Source: Diaphorobacter nitroreducens
Lineage (GTDB): Bacteria > Pseudomonadota > Gammaproteobacteria > Burkholderiales > Burkholderiaceae_C
Length of the DNA: 64,000 nucleotides
Assembly: GCA_003755025.1 (NCBI GenBank)
Contig: RJVL01000002.1
Location: 186,001-250,000 of the forward strand
Direction of reading: 5' to 3'
The translations under genes and the position numbers were made by a program. The notes beneath the pieces are model-generated. The model was not told the origin of the DNA. It saw nothing but the letters and a program-made list of their open reading frames with translations, and made no database searches. Position 1 is the stretch's first letter, and the number at the start of each line of letters is the position of its first letter. Shown here piece by piece: positions 35,760 to 44,121 of the stretch.

Positions 35760-37003
35760 CCCAAAACTCCGTTGTCTCTGTAGGTTTGCAGTGCCTCGGG
35801 CGCAAGGCCGAGGTGGCGGGCCAGCACCGCATCGGTGTGCTGACCCAGTTGCGGGGGCGTATGGCGGTAGCTCACGGGCGTGTCCGACAGGCGCAGGGGG
35901 CTGGCCACCAGCGGCACGCTGCCCGCCTGGGGGTGCTGCATGGCGATCTGCATGCCGCGCGCCTTGACCTGCGGGTCGTCGAACACATCGCGCACAGTGT
36001 TGATCGGGCCGCAGGGCACGCCGTGCTGCTCCAGCAGGGCGATCCAGTCGCGCGTGGGCTTGCCCACCGTCACGCCGCGGATCAGCGCCACCAGTTCGTG
36101 GCGGTGCGCCACACGCGCGGCGTTGGTGGCAAAGCGCGCATCCTGCGCCCAGCCGGGCTGGCCCGCGGCGTGGCACAAGCGCGCGAACTGCCCGTCGTTG
36201 CCCACGGCCAGGATCATGTGGCCGTCGGCCGTGGGGAAGTCTTGGTAGGGCACGGTGTTGGGGTGGGCGTTGCCCATGCGCTGCGGCACCTTGCCGCCGT
36301 ACAGGTAGTTCATGCCCTGGTTGGCCAGGCACGCCACGCCCACGTCCAGCAGCGCCAGGTCGATGTGCTGGCCGCGGCCGGTGTGCTCGCGCGCCTGCAG
36401 CGCGGCCAGGATGGCGGTGCTGGCGTACAGGCCAGTGAGGATGTCGGTGAGCGCCACCCCCACCTTCATCGGGCCGCCGCCGTCCTCGCCGTCGGGGCGG
36501 CCGGTGACGCTCATCAGCCCGCCCATGCCCTGGATCAGGAAGTCGTAGCCGGCGCGGTGCGCATACGGCCCGCTCTGCCCGAAGCCGGTGATGGAGCAGT
36601 ACACCAGGCGCGGGTTGAGTGCGCTCAGCGAGGCATAGTCCAGCCCGTACTGCGCCAGACCGCCTGTCTTGAAGTTCTCCACCAGCACGTCGCACTGCTG
36701 CGCCAGGCGCCGCACCAGCTCCTGCCCCTCGGGGCGGGTGAAGTCGATGGTCACCGACTGCTTGTTGCGGTTGGTGCACATGTAGTAGGCCGACTCGCCC
36801 GTGGGCTGGCCGGCGGGGTCGGTCACGTAGGGCGGGCCCCAGGCGCGCGTGTCGTCGCCGCTGCCGGGGCGCTCCACCTTGATGACCTCGGCGCCCAGGT
36901 CACCCAGCGTCTGGCCGGCCCAGGGGCCGGCCAGCACGCGCGACAGGTCCAGCACCTTCACGTGCTGCAGCGCGCCGGGTTGCAGGGCGGCCGGCGAGGT
37001 CAT
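35756..37003 (-). CDS. CaiB/BaiF-type class III CoA-transferase
   Basis: A 415-residue family III CoA-transferase. LDLSRVLAGPWAGQTLGDLG (about 20-39) and GAEVIKVERPGSGDDTR open the fold. The catalytic aspartate probably lies in RAGYDFLIQGMGGLMSVTG (about 160-178). It would move CoA onto a carboxylic acid for dehydrogenation by the next gene. Both ends overlap neighbours by four bases (stop 35756, start 37003), giving tight coupling with a Bug-type binding protein upstream and an acyl-CoA dehydrogenase downstream. The substrate acid is likely the ligand of that binding protein, but its identity is unknown. Confidence 0.92.
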   Translation of the reverse strand: MTSPAALQPGALQHVKVLDLSRVLAGPWAGQTLGDLGAEVIKVERPGSGDDTRAWGPPYVTDPAGQPTGESAYYMCTNRNKQSVTIDFTRPEGQELVRRLAQQCDVLVENFKTGGLAQYGLDYASLSALNPRLVYCSITGFGQSGPYAHRAGYDFLIQGMGGLMSVTGRPDGEDGGGPMKVGVALTDILTGLYASTAILAALQAREHTGRGQHIDLALLDVGVACLANQGMNYLYGGKVPQRMGNAHPNTVPYQDFPTADGHMILAVGNDGQFARLCHAAGQPGWAQDARFATNAARVAHRHELVALIRGVTVGKPTRDWIALLEQHGVPCGPINTVRDVFDDPQVKARGMQIAMQHPQAGSVPLVASPLRLSDTPVSYRHTPPQLGQHTDAVLARHLGLAPEALQTYRDNGVLG

Positions 37004-37986
37004 TGCAGCGGCACCTTGGCCTGAGTGACGATGCGCTTCCACAGCGCGATCTCGTTCTTCTGGAACTCGTGCATCTGGGCGGGGCCGCCGGTCATGGGCG
37101 TGGCGCCCAGGCGCTCGTAAAAGGCGCGGGTCTCATCCATCTTGGAGATGGTGGTGAACAGCTCGGCCAGCTTGGCGGTCTCGGCCGCGGGTGTCTTGCT
37201 GCTGACCATCGCGCCCACCCAGGTGTAGGCCTCGAAGCCGGGCAGGCCGGCCTCGCTGGCGGTGGGCACGTCGGGCGAGGTGGCCACGCGCTTGTCCGCC
37301 GCCACGGCCAGCACCTTGACGCGCCCGCCCTTGGCCAGCTCCTGCACGGCCGTGACTTCGGCAAAGGCGTAGTCCACGGTGCCCGCCGCGAGGGCGGTCA
37401 TGGTCTCGCCGGCGCCCTTGAACGGCACATGCACGGTCTGCACGCCGGCGCTGTCGTTGAGCAGCTCGCCCATGAGCTGGTAGCCGGCCGAGCCGGCGCC
37501 GAAGTTCACCTTGCCCGGGTGGGCCTTGGCATAGCTGACCAGCCCCTTGAGGTCGGCAAACGGCGCCTGCGGGGCCGTGGCCAGCATGGCGGGCGAACGC
37601 ATCATCATGGTCAGCGGCGCAAAGTCCTTCACCGGGTCGTAGGGCAGCTCCTTGAACAGCGCCGCGTTCACCGCCAGCGTGGAGTTGCTGCCGATGAAGA
37701 CGGTGTAGCCGTCGGCCGGGGCCGAGAGCACCTGCTTGACCGCGATGAAGCCGTTGGCGCCGGGCTTGTTCTCCACCACCACGGACTGGCCCGTGAGGTC
37801 CTGCAGCTTGCGCGCGAAGTAGCGCGCCGAGGTGTCGGTGCCGCTGCCGGGCCCGAACGGCACGACGAACTTGAGGGTCTTGGACGGGAAGGCCTGCGCC
37901 TGCACGGCGGGCGCGAGGGCGGCGCCCAGGGCCATGAGGCTGGCGCCCGCCAGGGCGCGCAGGGTGGTTCTGCGGTGGAATGCCAT
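37000..37986 (-). CDS. Bug/TctC-type tripartite tricarboxylate transporter substrate-binding protein
   Basis: A 328-residue periplasmic binding protein with a twin-arginine-like signal (FHRRTTLRALAGASLMALGA, cleavage after VQAQA). The TctC family blocks KFVVPFGPGSGTDTSARYFA, VVENKPGANGFIA and SNSTLAVNAALFKELPYDP are present. The ATG at 37986 follows CCAAGGAGACATTGC; the earlier TTG is less likely. It captures a small carboxylate in the periplasm; no TctA/TctB membrane genes are nearby. It is the first gene of the operon and its stop overlaps the CoA-transferase start. Signalling or transport of the acid degraded by the downstream genes is inferred. Confidence 0.92.
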   Translation of the reverse strand: MAFHRRTTLRALAGASLMALGAALAPAVQAQAFPSKTLKFVVPFGPGSGTDTSARYFARKLQDLTGQSVVVENKPGANGFIAVKQVLSAPADGYTVFIGSNSTLAVNAALFKELPYDPVKDFAPLTMMMRSPAMLATAPQAPFADLKGLVSYAKAHPGKVNFGAGSAGYQLMGELLNDSAGVQTVHVPFKGAGETMTALAAGTVDYAFAEVTAVQELAKGGRVKVLAVAADKRVATSPDVPTASEAGLPGFEAYTWVGAMVSSKTPAAETAKLAELFTTISKMDETRAFYERLGATPMTGGPAQMHEFQKNEIALWKRIVTQAKVPLQ

Positions 37987-38116
37987 GTGCAATGTCTCCT
38001 TGGAGTCTCTGCTCCGCTACGGTGCCCCGCAAAGGGGTCGGAGTTGGCACTCTAGGCAGCACCTTGCATGCTGTCTAATATTAAGAATTTAGATTTCAAT
38101 ACTTTTTGCATATCGC

Positions 38117-39046
38117 ATGAACCTCCGGCAACTCAGCCAGTTCGTCGCATTGGCGGAAACCGGCAACTTCCACCGCGCGGCCGAGCGCCTGCACATGGCG
38201 CAGCCGCCGCTGTCGGTGTCCATCCGCAAGCTGGAGGAGGAACTCGGCAGCCCCCTGTTCGAGCGCACCACCACGGGCGTGGTGCTCACCCCGGCCGGCG
38301 AAGCCATGCTGGGGGACGCGCGCCGCGCGCTGTTCCACGCCCAGCAGTGCCGCCAGGCGGTACAGGACGCGCGGGAGGGCGAGGGCGGGCTGCTGCGCCT
38401 GGGCATCATCGGCTCGGCCACCTATGCGCTGCTGCCGCAGCTCATTCCGTCACTGCGCCAGCGCTATCCGCAGATCGAGTTGGAGCTGAGCGAAGCCACG
38501 TCGTCCGAGATCCTGGAGGGGCTGGTGTCGCGGCGCTTCGATGCCGGCCTGCTGCGCTACCCGGTGCTGGACCCGAGCGGCTTCGAGCTGCTGCCGCTGG
38601 ACCGCGACGACTTCGTGCTGGCCGTGGCCGAGAGCAGCCCGCTGGCGCAGCGCGACGCCATCGCGCTGGCCGAGGCCGCGCACGAGCCCTTCATCATGTA
38701 CCCGCAGCACAAGGTGCCCAGCCTCTCGGCCCTGGCCATGATGCGCTGCCAGTTCTCTGGCTTTGCGCCGCGCGTGGCACAGGAGGCGATGCAGGTGCAG
38801 ACCATCATGAGCCTGGTGGCCTCGGGCCTGGGCGTGGGCCTGGTGGCCAGCGTGGCGCGGCAGGTGGTGCCGCGCGGCGTGAAATGCCTGGCGCTCACCG
38901 ACAACCCGCCGGGCTTTCACGTGGGCATTGCGCTGGCGCGCCTGGCCGGCGGCACCAGCCGCGTGGTGGAGCGCTTCACCGAGCACGCGCTGCGCTTTGC
39001 CAGCGTGCCGCGCGTGGAAGGAGAGAACTGGGACAAACCGGGCTGA
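38117..39046 (+). CDS. LysR-family regulator of the divergent acyl-CoA operon
   Basis: A 309-residue LysR regulator: helix-turn-helix RQLSQFVALAETGNFHRAAE with AQPPLSVSIRKLEEELGSPL (about 4-55), then an effector domain (LRLGIIGSATYALLPQLIPS). It resembles the CatR/BenM branch, whose ligands are often aromatic or dicarboxylic acids. It is divergent from the binding protein/CoA-transferase/dehydrogenase operon with 130 bp between. That gap contains an AT-rich stretch (38077-38105) that could be the promoter/operator. LysR regulators beside divergent catabolic operons usually activate them, so this is the probable regulator. Confidence 0.9.
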   Translation: MNLRQLSQFVALAETGNFHRAAERLHMAQPPLSVSIRKLEEELGSPLFERTTTGVVLTPAGEAMLGDARRALFHAQQCRQAVQDAREGEGGLLRLGIIGSATYALLPQLIPSLRQRYPQIELELSEATSSEILEGLVSRRFDAGLLRYPVLDPSGFELLPLDRDDFVLAVAESSPLAQRDAIALAEAAHEPFIMYPQHKVPSLSALAMMRCQFSGFAPRVAQEAMQVQTIMSLVASGLGVGLVASVARQVVPRGVKCLALTDNPPGFHVGIALARLAGGTSRVVERFTEHALRFASVPRVEGENWDKPG

Positions 39047-39054
39047 ACCGCCCG

Positions 39055-39087
39055 TCCATCAAGCGTGATTAGCTATCTTTTATGAAG
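39055..39087 (-). repeat. Dispersed AGCGCTT repeat, copy 9 (truncated)
   Basis: Minus strand: GCTTCATAAAAGATAGCTAA, then TCACGCTTGATGG. The TAA stop of the acetoacetyl-CoA synthetase gene (39080-39082) lies within its left edge. Confidence 0.65.
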
Positions 39088-41170
39088 CACCACCGGCCGC
39101 ACGCCGCGCGGCAAAGTCCACGTACCACGCCAGGCAGCCGGGATTGGCCATCGCGTCCGGGTTGACCACCTTGTCCATCGGCTGACCCAGCAGCAGCTTC
39201 TTGACGGGCAGCTCCTGCTTCTTGCCGCTCAGCGTGCGCGGCACCTCGGCCACCTGCACGATTTCGTCGGGCAGGAAGCGCGGGCTCAGGCTGGCGCGGA
39301 TGGCGTCGTTGATCCGCGCGCGCAGGCCGTCGTCCAGCACCAGGCCGCTGCGCAGCACCACGAACAGCGGCATGTAGCTCGCGCGGCCCAGGTATTCCAG
39401 GTCCACCACCAGGCTGTCGAGCACCTCGGGCAGGGCCTCGACGGCGCTGTAGATCTCGCTCGTGCCCATGCGCAGGCCGTGGCGGTTGATGGTGGCGTCG
39501 CTGCGGCCGTAGATCACGCAGCCGGGGCGGGCGCTGGAGCCGATCTCGATCCAGTCGCCGTGGCGCCAGACGGCCCCGGCCTCGGGCCCCAGATCCCCGC
39601 CGCCGGGCCTGCGGCCATGGCCGGGCGGGTACATGTCGAAGTAGCTGGCGCGGTAGCGCGCGCCATCGGCGTCGCCCCACAGGAACAAGGGCATGGACGG
39701 GATGGGCTGGGTGCACACCAGCTCGCCCACGGCGTCCAGTACCGGGCGGCCTCGTTCGTCCCAGGCCTCGACGGCTGCGCCCAGCATGCGGCACTGCATG
39801 CGCCCGGGCGTTTGCGGCAGCTCGCGATTGCCGCCGATGAAGGAGCCCGCGAAGTCGGTGCCGCCGGAGATGTTGCACCACCAGACCTGAGGCACGCCCG
39901 CGCTGGCCAGGAGTTGCGATCCCCACCGCTGCACTTCGGCAGGCAGCGGCGACCCCGTGGAGCCCAGCACGCGGATCGCCGACAGATCGCCGCAGGCCGC
40001 AGGGGTGATCCCGGCCTTCATGCAGTGGCCGTAGAACGCGGCGCCAGCGCCGAAGAAGGTCACGCGCTCCTCGGCTGCCATGCGCCACAGCACTGTCCAG
40101 TCGGGCCGCTCCTTGCTGCCGCCGGGGTTGCCGTCGTACAGCACGCAGGTGGTGCCGCCCAGCAGGCCGCCGACCTGGGCGTTCCACATGATCCAGCCGG
40201 TGGAGCTGTACCAGTGGTAGCGCTCGCCCAGGGAGTTGGGCGCGTAGCTGCAGCCGATGTCGTTGTGCAGCACCGCCAGCTGCAGCATCACCAGCAACAT
40301 GCCGCCATGGCCGTGCACGATGGGCTTGGGCAGGCCGGTGGTGCCGCTGGAATAGACGATCCACAGCGGGTGGTCGAACGGCAGCCACGCCGGTTCAAAG
40401 GCCGCAGTCTCTGCATCATTTCGGGCGATGACGCTTGCGTAGCAAGCGGTATCAGCTACTGTTTTTGAAGCATCCAGGTTGTTCACCAGCACCACGTGGC
40501 GCAGCGTGGGCAGTTGCGCGCGCAGTTCCGCCAGCACGTCGCAACGGTCGTGGTCGCGCCCCCCATAGGTGACGCCGTCCACGACCAACAGCACCGTCGG
40601 TGCGATCTGGCGGAAGCGGTCCAGCACCGCGTGCGTGCCCATGTCGGGCGCGCACAGGCTCCACACCGCACCGATGCTGGCGCAGGCCAGGAAGGCGACG
40701 ATGGTCTCGGGGATGTTGGGCAGGTAGGCTGCCACGCGATCGCCGGGCTGTACGCCTTGGGCCCTCATGTGCAGCGCCAGCGCCGCCACCTGCCGGCGCA
40801 GCGCGGGCCAGGACAGCTCGCGGCGCTCGCCGCGTTCGTTGCGGCCGATGAGGGCCGGCTGGCCCGCGGCCTGTGCGGCGTCCACATGGCGCAGCACCTG
40901 GCGCGCGTAGTTCACCTGCGCGCCGGGAAACCACTGCGCCCCCGGCATCACGTTCTTTGCGAGTACCGCGCTGTGCGGCGTGGGCGACTGCAGGTCGAAA
41001 TAGTCCCAGACGCTCTGCCAGAAGGCGTCCAGATCGGTGGTGGACCAGCGCCAGAGCGCGTCGTAATCGTCAAAGCGCAGGCCGTGCTGCGCCTGCAGCC
41101 AATCCTGGTAGCGGCGTATCTGGGGCGCGTAAGGCGGGTGTGTTGGGGGGATGTTGTGGTGTGTCTCCAT
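39080..41170 (-). CDS. aacS: Acetoacetate--CoA ligase (acetoacetyl-CoA synthetase) with embedded repeat
   Basis: A 696-residue adenylate-forming enzyme activating acetoacetate with ATP and CoA. The ATP-binding motif is YSSGTTGLPKPIVHGHGG (about 276-293). The C-terminal SGKKQELPVKKLL carries the catalytic lysine. Length and the segments YARQVLRHVD and GTHAVLDRFRQIAPTVLLVV match the acetoacetyl-CoA synthetase family rather than acetyl-CoA synthetase (about 650). Residues about 232-246 (LDASKTVADTACYAS) come from a dispersed repeat read in frame, in a surface-type linker before the P-loop. The last codons and stop (GCTTCATAA) also come from a repeat. It allows use of acetoacetate, for example from polyhydroxybutyrate or leucine breakdown. 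Confidence 0.9.
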   Translation of the reverse strand: METHHNIPPTHPPYAPQIRRYQDWLQAQHGLRFDDYDALWRWSTTDLDAFWQSVWDYFDLQSPTPHSAVLAKNVMPGAQWFPGAQVNYARQVLRHVDAAQAAGQPALIGRNERGERRELSWPALRRQVAALALHMRAQGVQPGDRVAAYLPNIPETIVAFLACASIGAVWSLCAPDMGTHAVLDRFRQIAPTVLLVVDGVTYGGRDHDRCDVLAELRAQLPTLRHVVLVNNLDASKTVADTACYASVIARNDAETAAFEPAWLPFDHPLWIVYSSGTTGLPKPIVHGHGGMLLVMLQLAVLHNDIGCSYAPNSLGERYHWYSSTGWIMWNAQVGGLLGGTTCVLYDGNPGGSKERPDWTVLWRMAAEERVTFFGAGAAFYGHCMKAGITPAACGDLSAIRVLGSTGSPLPAEVQRWGSQLLASAGVPQVWWCNISGGTDFAGSFIGGNRELPQTPGRMQCRMLGAAVEAWDERGRPVLDAVGELVCTQPIPSMPLFLWGDADGARYRASYFDMYPPGHGRRPGGGDLGPEAGAVWRHGDWIEIGSSARPGCVIYGRSDATINRHGLRMGTSEIYSAVEALPEVLDSLVVDLEYLGRASYMPLFVVLRSGLVLDDGLRARINDAIRASLSPRFLPDEIVQVAEVPRTLSGKKQELPVKKLLLGQPMDKVVNPDAMANPGCLAWYVDFAARRAAGGAS
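40430..40472 (-). repeat. Dispersed AGCGCTT repeat, copy 10, inside aacS
   Basis: Minus strand: TTCAAAAACAGTAGCTGATA, then the pair CGCTTGCTACGCAAGCG. It lies in the aacS reading frame in the same direction and preserves the frame. Confidence 0.85.
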
Positions 41171-41267
41171 GCGCACAGCCTAGCGCGGTCGCGGTCGCCG
41201 TGCGCGCCACGCGTGACAACTGGCCGGTCGCACCTGGCCGGCGGCACCTCGCCGGCCGCACCTGGCC

Positions 41268-41507
41268 TCAGCGCCGCGGCTGCTCCGTCACGCTGGTGAT
41301 GGCATAGCCCTTGTCGCGCAGCTGCCGTCCGGGCTCGGGAATACCAAGGTCGTTCCAGTGCGCCTGGGTTTCGTCCCGTTCCACGGCGCGGTGCTCGCAG
41401 TTCCAATCGGTATTGATGGCCTCCTGCGGTATGGGCTTGCCCTCGGGCACGGCCAGATGGGAATAACGCCCCTCGGCTTCGGATCGGCGGTAGATGTCCA
41501 CGCGCAT
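41268..41507 (-). CDS. Small conserved-looking protein of unknown function
   Basis: A 79-residue soluble protein starting MRVDIYRRSEAEGRYSHLAV at an ATG preceded by AAAGGACCCGAC. It is polar, with no membrane segment or metal motif; one Cys occurs in DWNCEHRAV. It resembles a short DUF family of Burkholderiales (the DUF6139 type, from memory). The open frame extends upstream to 41681, but the ribosome site and loss of pattern favour 41507. It lies between aacS and a flavin hydroxylase with no functional clue. Confidence 0.7.
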   Translation of the reverse strand: MRVDIYRRSEAEGRYSHLAVPEGKPIPQEAINTDWNCEHRAVERDETQAHWNDLGIPEPGRQLRDKGYAITSVTEQPRR

Positions 41508-41679
41508 GTCGGGTCCTTTGCTTGCTGGTTGCAGGGTTCTCCACTGTAGTGAGACCATCGCCCGCCCGGCGTAGGAAGCGGCCGCATGGCCGCCGTGCTT
41601 GACGCAAGGCAAGATCGCCGCTTTCTGCCCTGCCGACAATTGCCCGCTGTTGCCACTGCCGGCGGCCTGTTTCTGAATC

Positions 41680-42945
41680 ATGACAACACAAGACGTTTCC
41701 TCTCAGCGCAGCGACGTGCTCGTCGTGGGTGCGGGGCCTGCCGGGCTGTCGCTGGCGGCCTCGCTGGCCCAGGCCGGCATGCAGGTCACGGTGCTGGAGC
41801 AGCAACCCGCCTCCACGCTGGCCGCGCCCCCGGCCGACGGGCGCGAGATTGCACTCACCCACCCCAGCGTGGCCACGCTGCAGCGCATCGGCAGCTGGCA
41901 GCGCCTGGCCGCGCACGAGGTCGGCCTGCTGCGCGAGGCGCAGGTGCACGACGGCCCCGTGGGCCAGCGCGGGGCCATGCAGCTGCACGCAGGCGGCAGC
42001 GGCGTCCAGCATCTGGGCTGGATCGTGCCCAACCACGCGCTGCGCCGCACGGCCTACGAGGTAGCCGCGCACACGCCCGGCGTACGACTGGTCACCGAGG
42101 CGCGCGTCACCCGCGTGGCCGTCACGCCCGCGCATGCCGAGCTGGAATACACCGACACCCGCAACCTCGACGCAGCGCCCCTGCGTCTGCAGGCCCCGCT
42201 GCTGGTGGCGGCCGACAGCCGCTTTTCCGCCACGCGGCGCCAGTTGGGCATCGGCGCAGCCATGCACGACTTCGGCCGCACGGTCATCGTCTGCCGCCTG
42301 CGCCATGAACTGCCGCACCACGAGGTCGCGCACGAGTGCTTCGGCTACGAGCAGACGCTGGCGATCCTGCCGCTGCCGGGCGACCTGGTCGATGGCGCGC
42401 CGATGTGCTCGGCCGTGGTCACCACCGGCGCGGCGCATGCGCAGGAGTTGCTGGCACTGCCCCCTGAGGCATTCGCCGCACGCGTGCAAGCCCAGTTCAA
42501 GGACCGCCTGGGCGCAATGCGGCTGGTGGGCGAGCGCCACGCCTACCCGCTGGTCGCCGTGTATGCGCACCGCTTCGCCGCCGCGCGCTGCGCGCTGCTG
42601 GGTGACGCGGCCGTCGGCATGCACCCGGTGACGGCGCACGGGTTCAACCTGGGGCTGGCGGGTGTGGACAGCCTCACGCGCACTCTCACCCAGGCACGCG
42701 AGCGTGGCGCGGACATCGGCGCCGCCAGCGTGCTGGAGGGTTACGCGCGCGGCCATCACCGCCACGCCTGGCCGCTGTACCAGGGCACGAATGCCATCGT
42801 GCGCCTGTACACCGACGACCGGCCGCTGCCCCGCCTGCTGCGCCAGGTGGTGCTGGCGGGCGCCAACCGGCTGCCGCCCCTCAAGGGCGCCATCGTGAGC
42901 CAGCTCACAGGCCGGCGCCCCGCCTGGCCCAGCGCCGCACCTTAG
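41680..42945 (+). CDS. ubiM: FAD-dependent ubiquinone-biosynthesis-type hydroxylase (UbiH/UbiM family)
   Basis: A 421-residue flavoprotein monooxygenase. The N-terminal dinucleotide motif is SDVLVVGAGPAGLSLAASLA (about 11-30); the second FAD motif is ALLGDAAVGMHPVTAHGFNL (about 305-324), with GLAGVDSLTR following. The HPVTAHGFNLGL form differs from HPIAGQGFNLG of UbiH/UbiF and recalls UbiM, a broad hydroxylase of ubiquinone synthesis described in Neisseria and relatives. Membership in the UbiH/UbiF/VisC superfamily is clear; the UbiM call is tentative. It stands alone, divergent from the small protein at 41268. Confidence 0.78.
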   Translation: MTTQDVSSQRSDVLVVGAGPAGLSLAASLAQAGMQVTVLEQQPASTLAAPPADGREIALTHPSVATLQRIGSWQRLAAHEVGLLREAQVHDGPVGQRGAMQLHAGGSGVQHLGWIVPNHALRRTAYEVAAHTPGVRLVTEARVTRVAVTPAHAELEYTDTRNLDAAPLRLQAPLLVAADSRFSATRRQLGIGAAMHDFGRTVIVCRLRHELPHHEVAHECFGYEQTLAILPLPGDLVDGAPMCSAVVTTGAAHAQELLALPPEAFAARVQAQFKDRLGAMRLVGERHAYPLVAVYAHRFAAARCALLGDAAVGMHPVTAHGFNLGLAGVDSLTRTLTQARERGADIGAASVLEGYARGHHRHAWPLYQGTNAIVRLYTDDRPLPRLLRQVVLAGANRLPPLKGAIVSQLTGRRPAWPSAAP

Positions 42946-43032
42946 TGCGCACACCGCCATCCAACTGGAGGGGCAGGCACTCGCTGCCTGTCCCGGCCTA
43001 CGTCCTGCGGCACACCCATCCATAATGGCCGC

Positions 43033-44043
43033 ATGGACAACCTGTTGGACCATCTCAGCGAGACCGTCACCCGCGCACGCACCGTCGAAGAGCTCACCCG
43101 GCCACTGCTGGAGCTGCTGGAAGACATCACCGGGTTCGAATCCACCTACCTCACGGTGGTGGACCTGGAGCGGGGTGTGCAGCGTGTGCTGTACGCGCGC
43201 AACACGCGCCAGATGCAGATCCCGGAGGGACTGAGCGTGCCCTGGCACGACACGTTGTGCAAACGCGCGCTGGACGAGGGCCGCCCCTTCACCGCCGACG
43301 TGGGGCAATGCTGGGGCGATTCGCAGGCCGCCGCGGCGCTGGGCATCCAGACCTACGCCAGCACACCGGTGCGCATGGCCGACGGCCAGCTCTACGGCAC
43401 GCTTTGCGCCGCCAGCGACGAGCGCCAGGAGCTCACTTCGCAGGCGCGCAACGCGCTGACGCTGTTCGCGCGGCTCATTGGCCAGCAGGTCGAGCGCGAG
43501 CTGCTGCTGCAGCAATTGCTGCAGGCCAATGCCCGGCTGGCGGCCTATGCGGCGACCGATGCCCTTACCGGCCTACCCAACCGCCGCGCGCTGCGCGAAA
43601 TGCTGCACCAGCAACTGGCGCAAGGCGCGCGCCAGGGCACGGCGGTGCTGATCGCCTTCATGGACCTGGACGGTTTCAAGGCGATCAACGACACCTATGG
43701 CCACGAGGTGGGCGACCTCTTCCTGGCCGACATGGCCGAGCGGCTGCGCGGCGCCGCGCGCGCGCAGGACTTCGTCGCACGCTACGGGGGCGATGAGTTC
43801 GTGGCCGTAGGCCCCGGCCCCGCGCCCGGCCCGGCGCTGGAGGCGGCCCGCCAGGGGTTCGGCCAGCGCCTGGCACAGGCCACGCGCGGGCGCTTTGGCG
43901 GGGCGGACGCCCCCATCGACTACGCGGGCGCCAGCGTGGGTGTGATCGCCGTGCTCCCCAACGACATGACGGCCGACGAGGCGCTGCGCGAGGCCGACCG
44001 CGCCATGTACGCCGCCAAGAAGGCGCGCCGCGCCGTGCGCTGA
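43033..44043 (+). CDS. GAF-GGDEF diguanylate cyclase
   Basis: A 336-residue cytoplasmic protein: an N-terminal GAF domain (about 15-160; FESTYLTVVDLERGVQRVL, SVPWHDTLCKRALDEGRPFT) and a C-terminal GGDEF domain (about 172-335). The active-site motif RYGGDEF is intact (about 253-259). An I-site RxxD (RAQD) sits five residues upstream, so feedback inhibition by cyclic-di-GMP is likely. ATDALTGLPNRRALRE marks the domain start. It has no membrane segment, so it responds to an intracellular signal. Together with the EAL protein at 3660, the window holds one probable maker and one probable breaker of cyclic-di-GMP. Confidence 0.93.
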   Translation: MDNLLDHLSETVTRARTVEELTRPLLELLEDITGFESTYLTVVDLERGVQRVLYARNTRQMQIPEGLSVPWHDTLCKRALDEGRPFTADVGQCWGDSQAAAALGIQTYASTPVRMADGQLYGTLCAASDERQELTSQARNALTLFARLIGQQVERELLLQQLLQANARLAAYAATDALTGLPNRRALREMLHQQLAQGARQGTAVLIAFMDLDGFKAINDTYGHEVGDLFLADMAERLRGAARAQDFVARYGGDEFVAVGPGPAPGPALEAARQGFGQRLAQATRGRFGGADAPIDYAGASVGVIAVLPNDMTADEALREADRAMYAAKKARRAVR

Positions 44044-44121
44044 ACAAGCCCCCGCACGGGCATGCGCGGCAGGGGGCCGGGATAATCCGCCGCTCTGCCA
44101 GCCCCCTCCACCCCTTTGCCC

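Noticed and set aside
37987-38116. LysR-type T-N11-A operator in the divergent promoter at 38 kb
   Set aside because: The region is AT-rich and has some short palindromes, but no single T-N11-A dyad stands out enough to be listed as a site.
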